From positions 1-12,275 of the forward strand of contig JALRJD010000240.1 in NCBI GenBank assembly GCA_023255165.1: a stretch of 12,275 bases of DNA, in the 5' to 3' direction. Positions within the stretch are counted from its first letter, which is position 1. Each line of letters begins with the position of its first letter. Below are positions 1-6,452 of this stretch, one piece after another. The notes beneath the pieces were generated by a model that saw nothing but the letters and a program-made list of their open reading frames with translations, was not told the DNA's origin and searched no databases. The DNA is from Porticoccaceae bacterium (lineage in GTDB: Bacteria > Pseudomonadota > Gammaproteobacteria > Pseudomonadales > Porticoccaceae). The translations under genes were made by a program, and so were the position numbers.

Positions 1-1185
1 CAGGTCAACCTGCTCGAAGGCTTTGGCAAAATCCTGTTGAATCAGTTGGCGCACCTGTTGCGCCTTACCGTAGTAGGCTTCGTAGTAGCCGGCTGACAGG
101 CAGTAAGTGCCAATCAGAATGCGCCGTTGCACCTCTTCGCCAAAACCTTCGGCGCGGGTTCTGCGGTAGAGATCTTCCAGATCTTTTGGATCTTCACAGC
201 GGTAGCCATAGCGCACGCCATCAAAACGCGAGAGATTCGCTGAGGCCTCGGCCGGGGCAATCACATAATAGGCGGGAACGGAAAGTGCCGAATTGGGCAG
301 GCTGATTTCAACCAGCTCAGCGCCCTGTGCTTCGAGTTCGGCAAGCGCACTGCGCACGGCTGCCTCTGTGCCCTGGTGCAGGCCATCAGAAAAGTACTCT
401 TTGGGCACGCCAATTTTTAATCCTTTGATGCTGTTATTGAGGTCGGCGCTGTAGTCGGGCACCTCGCGCTCGATGCAGGTGGAATCCTTGTCGTCATAGC
501 TTGCCATGCAGCTGAGCAGCAGCGCACAGTCTTCCGCGGTGCGCGCCATCGGGCCACCCTGATCCAGGCTAGAGGCGAAGGCGATCATGCCCCAGCGCGA
601 GACCCGGCCATAGGTGGGTTTTAAACCGGTGATACCGCACAGCGCGGCGGGCTGGCGAATCGAGCCGCCGGTGTCGGTTGCGGTTGCACCCGGCGCCAGT
701 CGCGCAGCAACAGCCGCTGCGGAACCGCCGGATGAACCGCCGGGAACACAGTCCGTCGCCCAGGGGTTTTTCACCGGGCCATAGAAACTGGTCTCGTTGG
801 AGGAGCCCATGGCGAACTCGTCCATATTGGTTTTGCCCAGTACAACGGCGCCAGCCTGTTCGAAGTTTTCAACCACGGTGGCGTTGTAGGGCGGAATAAA
901 ATTGTCGAGCATTTTTGACCCGCAGCTGGTGCGCACGCCATTCGTGCAAAAAATATCCTTGTGCAGAATCGGCACGCCGCAGAGGGCCGGCGCGTCGCCT
1001 GCCGCCAGACGCTGGTCGGCTGCGGCTGCCGCTTTCAGCGCCTGCTCGGCGGTCACCGTGATCACGGCATTGTAATCAGCGTTGAGTTGGTCAATGCGCT
1101 TGAGAAAGTGCCGGGTTAATTCAACACTGGTAAATTGTTTGCTTCGCAGTCCCTGGACTAACTCGGCGATGGTGAGGTTATGCAT
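1..1185 (-). CDS. gatA: Glutamyl/aspartyl-tRNA amidotransferase subunit A, 5' part
   Basis: GatA is the amidase subunit of cytoplasmic GatCAB. It releases ammonia from glutamine, which GatB uses to convert Glu-tRNA(Gln) or Asp-tRNA(Asn) to the correct aminoacyl-tRNA. The gene starts at the ATG whose first base is 1185 and runs off the left edge after 395 codons of a usual ~485, so the C terminus is missing. The amidase-signature core is plain. The catalytic Lys is K76 in LHKD, the cis-Ser is S151 in PGGSSGGS, and the nucleophile is S175 in DTGGSIRQP, with spacings equal to those I recall for S. aureus GatA (K79, S154, S178). A GADTIV-like or transposon-like signal is absent. The start lies 14 bases after the gatC stop, with an AAGG ribosome-binding site, so it is cotranscribed with gatC. 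gatB probably follows beyond the window (inference). No frameshift is seen. Confidence 0.97.
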   Translation of the reverse strand, partial: MHNLTIAELVQGLRSKQFTSVELTRHFLKRIDQLNADYNAVITVTAEQALKAAAAADQRLAAGDAPALCGVPILHKDIFCTNGVRTSCGSKMLDNFIPPYNATVVENFEQAGAVVLGKTNMDEFAMGSSNETSFYGPVKNPWATDCVPGGSSGGSAAAVAARLAPGATATDTGGSIRQPAALCGITGLKPTYGRVSRWGMIAFASSLDQGGPMARTAEDCALLLSCMASYDDKDSTCIEREVPDYSADLNNSIKGLKIGVPKEYFSDGLHQGTEAAVRSALAELEAQGAELVEISLPNSALSVPAYYVIAPAEASANLSRFDGVRYGYRCEDPKDLEDLYRRTRAEGFGEEVQRRILIGTYCLSAGYYEAYYGKAQQVRQLIQQDFAKAFEQVDL

Positions 1186-1199
1186 GGTTTAATCGCCTT

Positions 1200-1487
1200 T
1201 TATTCAATCACTTTGGGGACCAGGAACAGGCCATCTTCGGTATCCGGGGCGATAGCCTGAAAGGCTTCACGCTGATTCACTTCGCTGACTTCGTCTTCCC
1301 GCAAACGCTGAATCGCCTGCAGCGGATGGGACATGGCTTCAACACCTTTGGTGTCGACCGCCTGCAGTTGATCGACCAGTTCGAGAACACTGCCGAGGCG
1401 CTGCGACATCTGGCTGATGGTGTCTTCGTTGATGGCGATGCGTGACAGCGTGGCCAGTTTTTCGATTTCGTGCCGTTCGATACTCAT
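1200..1487 (-). CDS. gatC: Glutamyl/aspartyl-tRNA amidotransferase subunit C
   Basis: GatC is the small subunit that wraps around and stabilises GatA against GatB in the GatCAB complex. The product is 95 residues, the normal family length. It begins MSIERHEIEKLATLSRIAI, the helical N terminus typical of GatC, and carries the conserved middle and C-terminal elements around VDTKGVEAMSHP (residues 44-55) and the closing FLVPKVIE. The ATG at 1487 is preceded by a weak GGA about eight bases upstream. It is the first gene of the minus-strand gatC-gatA unit and diverges from mreB. Transcription probably starts within the 326-base gap, where a TATGAT box lies on this strand about 70 bases upstream of the start codon. 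Confidence 0.96.
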   Translation of the reverse strand: MSIERHEIEKLATLSRIAINEDTISQMSQRLGSVLELVDQLQAVDTKGVEAMSHPLQAIQRLREDEVSEVNQREAFQAIAPDTEDGLFLVPKVIE

Positions 1488-1555
1488 TAAAATATTCCGT
1501 CTGTCAGAGCTGGCGTTGCAGCCGTGAGTTGCCCCTGTGAAAGGAGGCGTAAGGT

Positions 1556-1561
1556 ATCATA
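1556..1561 (-). promoter_or_regulatory. Candidate -10 box for gatC-gatA
   Basis: On the minus strand this reads TATGAT, five of six matches to the sigma-70 -10 consensus, about 70 bases upstream of the gatC ATG. No convincing -35 hexamer lies at 16-18 bases; the sequence there is C-rich (CCCCTT). The CCTGATCAGG palindrome lies in the spacer region, where an activator or repressor could bind. This is prediction from motif only. Confidence 0.35.
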
Positions 1562-1704
1562 AATGGCCTGATCAGGTTAAGGGGGCAGATTCGATTAAAG
1601 GCTTATTTGTCAGGGTTTTAGCTGAGTTTTTTTAGAGATCACAGCAACTTCGTGTCAGATCGGGTGAAAAGCGCCAAAAATCCGCCGAAATAGTCAGTGA
1701 TTGC

Positions 1705-1733
1705 TTGCTCTACTATCCCGCCACTGTTAAATT
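1705..1733 (+). promoter_or_regulatory. Candidate extended -10 promoter for mreB
   Basis: TTGCTC (1705-1710), a 17-base spacer, then TAAATT (1728-1733) preceded by TG one base earlier (1725-1726), giving an extended -10 arrangement. It would produce an mreB leader of roughly 75 bases. The hexamers are imperfect, and a TACTAT box at 1711-1716 without a good -35 is an alternative. E. coli mreB is known to have several promoters, so more than one may be used here. Confidence 0.35.
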
Positions 1734-1813
1734 TATCGACCAAATCTGCACTCGTTTGCCCGGCACTTTAAGCGGCTGATTCAGGCGGGCGATGTTAAGG
1801 GAAACTTGATTAG

Positions 1814-2848
1814 ATGTTCAAAAAGATCCGCGGCTTTTTCTCCAGCGATATTTCAATCGACCTGGGTACGGCAAACACGCTTATTCATGTGCTTGAGAAA
1901 GGCATTGTTCTCAATGAGCCATCGGTTGTGGCGATTCGCCACCACCAGGGGCAAAAAATTATTGAAGCCGTGGGTGTCGACGCCAAGCGTATGCTCGGGC
2001 GTACTCCCGGTAATATCACCGCGATCCGTCCGCTTAAAGATGGTGTTATCGCCGACTTCCAGGTAACCGAAAAAATGCTGCAGCACTTTATTAAAAAGGT
2101 GCACTCCGGCAGCTTTGTGCCGCCCAGCCCTCGCGTTCTGATCTGTGTGCCCTGTATGGCCACCGAGGTGGAGAAGCGTGCGATCAAGGAAGCGGCCTAC
2201 AGCGCCGGTGCCCGCGAAGTGTTTTTGATTGAAGAGCCCATGGCCGCGGCGATTGGCGCCGGTCTGCCCGTCGAAGAGGCGGTGGGTTCAATGGTGGTGG
2301 ATATAGGTGGTGGCACCACCGAGATTGCCATTCTCTCGCTCAATGGCGTGGTGTTCGCCGATTCTGTGCGTATTGGTGGTGACCGTTTCGATGAGTCGAT
2401 TGTCAATTTTGTGCGCCGCAAATACGGCAGCGTGATTGGTGACAGCACTGCCGAGCGTATCAAGATGGAAATTGGCAGCGCCTACCTCAGCAAAGAGGTT
2501 CGCGAGATCGATGTGCGCGGCCGCAATCTTGCCGAAGGTGTTCCCAAGAGCTTTACCCTCAACAGTGATGAAATTCTTGAGGCACTGCAGGAGCCCCTGT
2601 CCGGTATTGTGCAGGCGGTAAAGCGCGTGCTTGAGCAGTCGCCGCCTGAGCTGGCGTCGGATATTGCCGAGACCGGCATAGTATTAACCGGCGGCGGTTC
2701 AATGTTGCGTGATCTCGATCGTCTGCTGACCGCTGAGACCGGCCTGCCGGTAATTCTCGCTGAAGATCCGCTGACCTGCGTAGCCCGTGGTGGTGGTGAA
2801 GCACTTGAGATGATGGACCGCAGCAAGATCAATTCGCTCACTTTTTAA
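1814..2848 (+). CDS. mreB: Rod shape-determining protein MreB (bacterial actin)
   Basis: MreB is a membrane-bound actin homologue. Its filaments orient the elongasome (MreC, MreD, RodA, PBP2, RodZ) and so set rod shape. The product is 344 residues, close to E. coli's 347, and can be aligned along its whole length. An amphipathic membrane-binding N terminus, MFKKIRGFF, is followed by the ATP-binding motifs: phosphate-1 DLGTANT (16-22), phosphate-2 DIGGGTTE (163-170) and the adenosine motif TGGGS (292-296). The strings MLGRTPGN, EEPMAAAIGAGLPV and VRIGGDRFDE are intact. The ATG at 1814 has an AAGGG 12 bases upstream, slightly far but the only sensible start given the N-terminal match. It is the first gene of a plus-strand run. 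A 68-base gap containing a hairpin separates it from mreC, which would allow mreB to be made in excess of mreC and mreD. Confidence 0.99.
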   Translation: MFKKIRGFFSSDISIDLGTANTLIHVLEKGIVLNEPSVVAIRHHQGQKIIEAVGVDAKRMLGRTPGNITAIRPLKDGVIADFQVTEKMLQHFIKKVHSGSFVPPSPRVLICVPCMATEVEKRAIKEAAYSAGAREVFLIEEPMAAAIGAGLPVEEAVGSMVVDIGGGTTEIAILSLNGVVFADSVRIGGDRFDESIVNFVRRKYGSVIGDSTAERIKMEIGSAYLSKEVREIDVRGRNLAEGVPKSFTLNSDEILEALQEPLSGIVQAVKRVLEQSPPELASDIAETGIVLTGGGSMLRDLDRLLTAETGLPVILAEDPLTCVARGGGEALEMMDRSKINSLTF

Positions 2849-2859
2849 CGATGCGAATT

Positions 2860-2882
2860 GTGGTTGGCGATTGGTCAACCAC
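2860..2882 (+). promoter_or_regulatory. Hairpin in the mreB-mreC gap
   Basis: GTGGTTG (2860-2866) pairs perfectly with CAACCAC (2876-2882) around a 9-base loop. It lies 11 bases after the mreB stop and about 22 bases before the mreC ribosome-binding site. No T run follows, so it is not a standard intrinsic terminator. It could protect the 3' end of an mreB-only transcript or serve as an RNase pause or processing site. The structure is read directly; the role is inference. Confidence 0.5.
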
Positions 2883-2904
2883 TGCCCGGTTTATATAGTC
2901 ATTC

Positions 2905-2913
2905 AGGAGAGGG
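2905..2913 (+). promoter_or_regulatory. Strong ribosome-binding site deciding the mreC start
   Basis: AGGAGAGGG is the best Shine-Dalgarno match in the window. Its AGGAG core ends seven bases before an ATC codon at 2917, ideal initiation spacing. No ATG, GTG or TTG lies between the in-frame TAG at 2896 and the TTG at 2974, so the site identifies ATC 2917 as the likely initiator. Confidence 0.75.
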
Positions 2914-2916
2914 TTT

Positions 2917-3762
2917 ATCAGAAACGTTTTTAGCAAATCATCCTCCCCTCTGAGCAAACTTCTCGCCATTGCCTTGATCGCTGTGGTTCTGATGCTGGTC
3001 AACAGCTTTACGCCCTGGTTAAAACCGGTTTACAGCGCCGTCGATGATCTTATTCGCCCCCTCTACTGGGTTGCCAATATTCCGCTCCGTGTTCAGGAGT
3101 GGAGCGCCAACAAAGTTACCCCACGCTCGGAAATTGAAGCCGATAACCAACGCTTGCTCAAAGAGAGCCTCGTCTACCATGGACAGTTGCAGCGTATGTC
3201 TGATCTGGCCGCGGAGAACTTGCGTCTGCGCCGGCTGCTAAATGCCACCGAACTGCTGCAGGACAATGTTTTGGTGACCGAAGTGATCGGCGTCTCGGCC
3301 AACCCACTGCGGCATACATTGACCATTGATCGCGGCTCTCGCGACGGGGTTTTTGTCGGCCAGCCACTGCTCGATGCCGAGGGGCTGATGGGGCAAATTA
3401 TCGAGGTGCATGAGCGTCACAGCACTGCGCTGTTGATTACCGACAGCACCCATGCATTGCCGGTGCAGGTGCTGCGCAACGGGGTGCGGTCGATTGCCGA
3501 AGGGACCTCGGACTACAATTTATTGACTCTCAAGTTTGTTTCTTCCACCGCGGATATTCGGGAGGGCGACAAGCTGGTCAGTTCCGGTCTTGGCGGTCTC
3601 TATCCGGTTGGCTACCCGGTCGGCACTGTGACCAGTATAGTCAGTGAGCCAGGCGAGAACTTCCTCAAGATTGATGTGGATCCCTCTGCTGAGCTCGATC
3701 GCAGCCGCCATCTGTTACTGCTGTTCACGTCCCGCGACAGCGATGCGGATGCGGCCAAATAA
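2917..3762 (+). CDS. mreC: Rod shape-determining protein MreC, probable ATC start
   Basis: MreC is a single-pass inner-membrane protein whose periplasmic part links MreB/MreD to PBP2 and activates side-wall synthesis. From the ATC at 2917 the product is 281 residues: a short cytoplasmic N terminus (1-13), a membrane helix (about 14-32), a periplasmic coiled coil (about 71-110, with DNQRLLKES and LAAENLRLRRLL) and the paired beta-barrel domain (about 116-272, with IDRGSRDGVFVGQPL and SSGLGGLYPVGYPVGTV). It is much shorter than E. coli MreC (about 367 residues), mainly lacking the C-terminal tail. The first standard start, TTG at 2974, falls inside the membrane helix and has no ribosome-binding site. 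The ATC start aligns without gaps to E. coli MreC's first residues (MKPIFSRGPS against xRNVFSKSSS). The stop overlaps the mreD ATG by one base. Identity is sure; the start is inferred. Confidence 0.93.
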   Translation: MRNVFSKSSSPLSKLLAIALIAVVLMLVNSFTPWLKPVYSAVDDLIRPLYWVANIPLRVQEWSANKVTPRSEIEADNQRLLKESLVYHGQLQRMSDLAAENLRLRRLLNATELLQDNVLVTEVIGVSANPLRHTLTIDRGSRDGVFVGQPLLDAEGLMGQIIEVHERHSTALLITDSTHALPVQVLRNGVRSIAEGTSDYNLLTLKFVSSTADIREGDKLVSSGLGGLYPVGYPVGTVTSIVSEPGENFLKIDVDPSAELDRSRHLLLLFTSRDSDADAAK

Positions 3763-4238
3763 TGGAGTCATCCAGCCACGGTGTTGCGGTTTCTGTGACG
3801 ATTTTGCTCGCCGTTATTTTGAGCTTGATGCCACTGAGTGGTGAATGGATAGTCTGGAAACCCAATTTTCTGTTGTTGGTTGTGCTGGCCTGGGTGTTGC
3901 GCTGGCCTGATGAGTTCGGAGTGTTTTTTGCCGCTGCGGTCGGCTTGCTGGCGGACATTGTTTTGCGCACTGCGATCGGTCACTCAATTTTTATCTTCGC
4001 GCTCTGTGGCAGCATCGTTATCCTCGTTGGGCGCTGGACAAAATATCTTTCACCGCTGCAGCGAATGCTGTTGGTGGCAATGATCCTTGGCCTCGCCGGG
4101 CTGCTGGAGGCGAGTGTTTATATGTTTTACGAACGCCCCTCCGGGATTGAGCAGCTGCCGATGAAAATGGTCCTTTCAATGCTGGCCTGGCCGTTTATTG
4201 AGCGGCTGGTGATCCGCTTTACGCCAAGACGAGGTTGA
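3762..4238 (+). CDS. mreD: Rod shape-determining protein MreD
   Basis: MreD is a small integral inner-membrane protein of the elongasome that binds MreC and modulates its effect on PBP2. The product is 158 residues, near the usual 160, and is strongly hydrophobic with five or so membrane segments: about 9-25, 32-48, 51-68, 72-91 and 99-122, with a final hydrophobic stretch at 133-149. Family marks are WKPNFLLLVVLAW (32-44), the following Pro in RWPDEFG, and GLLADIVLRTAIGHS (61-75). The ATG shares its A with the mreC stop (TAATG), so translation is probably coupled. The arginine-rich C terminus (RFTPRRG) is expected to be cytoplasmic. The stop lies two bases before the maf start. Confidence 0.97.
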   Translation: MESSSHGVAVSVTILLAVILSLMPLSGEWIVWKPNFLLLVVLAWVLRWPDEFGVFFAAAVGLLADIVLRTAIGHSIFIFALCGSIVILVGRWTKYLSPLQRMLLVAMILGLAGLLEASVYMFYERPSGIEQLPMKMVLSMLAWPFIERLVIRFTPRRG

Positions 4239-4240
4239 GC

Positions 4241-4873
4241 ATGTCTGAAGTCTCAGATCTGGACAAAGAGCCAGCCGCTGATCTAATTCTTGCCTCCGCA
4301 TCGCCACGTCGCAATGAACTGCTGCGTCAGATTGGTGTGCGTTTTTCCGTGCTGGCGGTTGATGTGGATGAGAGCAGGCTGCCGGGCGAGTCACCAGTCG
4401 ACTATGTTTCACGTCTGGCGCTGGAAAAAGCCCGCGCCGGATTCGCGCGTCAGCCGGGGCAGTTGCCAAGCCTGGGCGCCGACACCATTGTGGTCTGTGG
4501 CGATGAGATTTTTGGTAAACCGGTTGACCAGGCTGATGCCGCGGCGATGCTTTTGGCGCTGTCGGGCAAGGTTCATACAGTTTTATCCGCAGTCGCGGTA
4601 TCTCAGGGGCCCTGTTCGTCGGGTCGCCTTGTGGAAACAGCAGTGCGTTTTCGCACCATTAACGAATCGGACTGTCTCAACTACTGGCAAACCGGCGAGC
4701 CACAGGGCAAGGCAGGGGGCTATGGCATTCAGGGTTACGGCGCGGTTTTTGTGCAGCATATCGAAGGCAGTTACAGTTCGGTGGTGGGGTTGCCGCTGAG
4801 TGAGACAGCCGAAATATTGAGTGAGTTTGGCATACCGATCTGGCGGCCCGAGCCTCTGGCGCTAATTGAATAA
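4241..4873 (+). CDS. maf: Maf-family nucleotide pyrophosphatase, YhdE type (dTTP/UTPase)
   Basis: Cytoplasmic Maf/YhdE enzymes hydrolyse dTTP, UTP and related non-canonical nucleotides to monophosphates, and overproduction of Maf affects septation in some bacteria. The product is 210 residues. The conserved pocket is intact: SASPRR (19-24), the Glu/Arg segment DESR (43-46), LEKA (61-64), GADTIV (79-84, with the key Asp81), GKAGGYGIQG (156-165) and GSYSSVVGLP (176-185). The GYGIQG form and the position after mreD favour the YhdE subfamily over the 7-methyl-GTP-specific YceF. ATG 4241 is chosen over the in-frame TTG at 4235 because GAGG (4231-4234) is correctly spaced from the ATG and overlaps the TTG's upstream region too closely. 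The first 13 residues precede the usual family start and look disordered. Confidence 0.95.
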   Translation: MSEVSDLDKEPAADLILASASPRRNELLRQIGVRFSVLAVDVDESRLPGESPVDYVSRLALEKARAGFARQPGQLPSLGADTIVVCGDEIFGKPVDQADAAAMLLALSGKVHTVLSAVAVSQGPCSSGRLVETAVRFRTINESDCLNYWQTGEPQGKAGGYGIQGYGAVFVQHIEGSYSSVVGLPLSETAEILSEFGIPIWRPEPLALIE

Positions 4874-4942
4874 CCAACCGCGCAAAAAATAGCGCAATAG
4901 CCGCGCACTGGTGGCGAAACAGAAGAGCAAATTAGATAAACC

Positions 4943-6439
4943 ATGAGTCAGGAACTGCTGGTCAATATCACACCGATGGAAACTCGAGTTGCTCTGGTTG
5001 AAAACGGCGTGCCCCAGGAAATTTCAGTGGAGCGCAACAACAAGCGCGGGCTGGTCGGCAATATCTACAAAGGCAAGGTGATACGGGTGCTGCCCGGAAT
5101 GCAGGCGGCCTTTATCGATATAGGTGAAGCGCGCAGTGCATTTTTGCATGTCGACGACTTGCTGCCGCGGCATGGCAAAAATCATAATGGCGAGAGCGGC
5201 GAAGAGCCGGATATCCGCAACTTGTTGCACGATGGCCAGCAGATTGTGGTTCAGGTGATCAAGGATCCGGTGGGCAGCAAAGGTGCGCGCCTTACCGCGC
5301 AGTTGTCAGTCGCTTCCCATTATCTGGTCTATATGGCGGATGTAGAACATATCGGCATTTCTCAGCGCATAGAATCCGAAACGGAGCGCGAGCGCTTAAA
5401 ACTGCTTTTAAGTGAGATTGTCGAGCAGCTATCCGCGGAGGATGGCGCCGACAGCAAACTTGGCCGCGGCTTTATTTTGCGCACCTCTGCCGAGGGCGCT
5501 ACCGAAGCCGAGCTGCGCAGCACTGTGGGTTTTTTACGCCGCCTGTGGCAGCATATTCTGGATCGTAAAATTGCCGCCACCGCACCCAGTTGTTTGTATG
5601 AGGATATGCCGCTGCCCAAGCGCGTGCTGCGCGATATGGTTGGCGCCGAAGTGGAAAAAATTCGTGTCGATTCGCGCGAGGTTTTCGATGAGCTGACAAC
5701 GTTCGGCAATAAATTCAATCCGGATATTGTGCAGTTGCTGGAGCACTACCCAGGCGAGCGACCACTGTTTTATATGTATGCGGTGGAGGATGAAATCACC
5801 AAGGCGCTGGAACGCAAGGTGATGCTGAAATCCGGTGGCCATCTGGTGTTTGATCAGACTGAGGCGATGTCGACTATCGACGTCAATACCGGCGCCTTTG
5901 TCGGCCATCGCAATCTTGAAGAGACAATCTACAAGACCAATCTTGAAGCGGCGCTGGTGATTGCCCGGCAGATGCGCATGCGCAATCTCGGCGGCATTAT
6001 TATTATCGACTTTATTGATATGCACAGTACCGAGCACCGTCGCCAAGTGTTGCGCGCGCTGGAGAAGGCGCTGGCGCGGGATCGCGTCAGAACCAACCTT
6101 TCCGGTGTCACCGAACTCGGTTTGGTGCAGGTGACCCGCAAGCGCACCAGCCAGAGTCTCGGGCAAATCTTGTGCGAGGAGTGCCCGACTTGCTATGGCC
6201 GCGGCTATATCAAATCCGCCGAGTCGATAAGTTACGAGATATTGCGCGATATTTTGCGTGCGGCGCGCGCTTATGAATGCGATAGTTTGCGCGTGCTGGC
6301 CTCAGCGCCGGTGATAGAGCGATTGACCGATGAGGATTCCGGTCAGGTGGCCGATCTGGAAGCGTTTATCGGCCGCACCATTCAGTTTCGGGTCGAGAGC
6401 CTTTATGCTCTTGAACAGTTCGATATTATTCCGGTTTAA
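4943..6439 (+). CDS. rng: Ribonuclease G
   Basis: RNase G is a cytoplasmic endonuclease that matures the 5' end of 16S rRNA and cleaves selected mRNAs; it is the short paralogue of RNase E. The product is 498 residues (E. coli 489), with no RNase E-type C-terminal scaffold. An S1 RNA-binding domain lies at about 37-128 (GNIYKGKVIRVLPGMQAAF), with a hydrophilic loop at 77-90. The catalytic Mg-binding aspartates are D313 in STIDVNTG and D356 in IIIIDFIDM, and the Zn-link is C414-P-T-C417. The small domain follows to the C terminus. The ATG at 4943 matches the family N terminus (MSQELLVNITPMETRVALVE), but the bases before it contain no good Shine-Dalgarno sequence. A 69-base gap separates it from maf. 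The stop is 13 bases before the preferred yhdP ATG. Confidence 0.98.
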   Translation: MSQELLVNITPMETRVALVENGVPQEISVERNNKRGLVGNIYKGKVIRVLPGMQAAFIDIGEARSAFLHVDDLLPRHGKNHNGESGEEPDIRNLLHDGQQIVVQVIKDPVGSKGARLTAQLSVASHYLVYMADVEHIGISQRIESETERERLKLLLSEIVEQLSAEDGADSKLGRGFILRTSAEGATEAELRSTVGFLRRLWQHILDRKIAATAPSCLYEDMPLPKRVLRDMVGAEVEKIRVDSREVFDELTTFGNKFNPDIVQLLEHYPGERPLFYMYAVEDEITKALERKVMLKSGGHLVFDQTEAMSTIDVNTGAFVGHRNLEETIYKTNLEAALVIARQMRMRNLGGIIIIDFIDMHSTEHRRQVLRALEKALARDRVRTNLSGVTELGLVQVTRKRTSQSLGQILCEECPTCYGRGYIKSAESISYEILRDILRAARAYECDSLRVLASAPVIERLTDEDSGQVADLEAFIGRTIQFRVESLYALEQFDIIPV

Positions 6440-6452
6440 CCGACAAGTGGCG

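Larger units (their letters stand above)
1488..1813. promoter_or_regulatory. Divergent gatC/mreB intergenic control region
   Basis: These 326 bases separate the divergent gatC and mreB start codons, so they must hold promoters for both. I see no protein gene and no RNA gene in them. Visible elements are a TATGAT box on the minus strand (1556-1561), a perfect 10-base palindrome CCTGATCAGG (1567-1576), a T-rich stretch (1616-1634) and a candidate extended -10 promoter for mreB (1705-1733). No intrinsic terminator with a strong stem and T run was found. Confidence 0.75.

Noticed and set aside
1616..1634. T-rich stretch in the gatC-mreB gap as a terminator.
   Set aside because: No stem-loop precedes it on either strand, and both flanking genes start rather than end here.
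1792..1809. Five-codon open frame (MLRET) ending four bases before the mreB ATG, a possible leader peptide.
   Set aside because: Too short to tell from chance, no regulatory codon run, and no conserved structure visible.
2156..2158. Met115 in MreB (VPCMATEVE) where E. coli has Gly.
   Set aside because: As I recall, this position varies among MreB proteins (Gly, Lys and others), so it is not a broken active site.
4866..4894. Possible promoter for rng starting with TTGAAT.
   Set aside because: No acceptable -10 hexamer at 16-18 bases spacing.
5534..6166. 210-codon open frame on the minus strand inside rng.
   Set aside because: Shadow of rng in a GC-biased genome; no recognisable domain, and rng is intact with all catalytic residues.
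6330..6452. Upstream extension of yhdP overlapping rng by over 100 bases.
   Set aside because: The extra 41 residues do not look like a signal or family segment; the membrane anchor starts right after ATG 6453.
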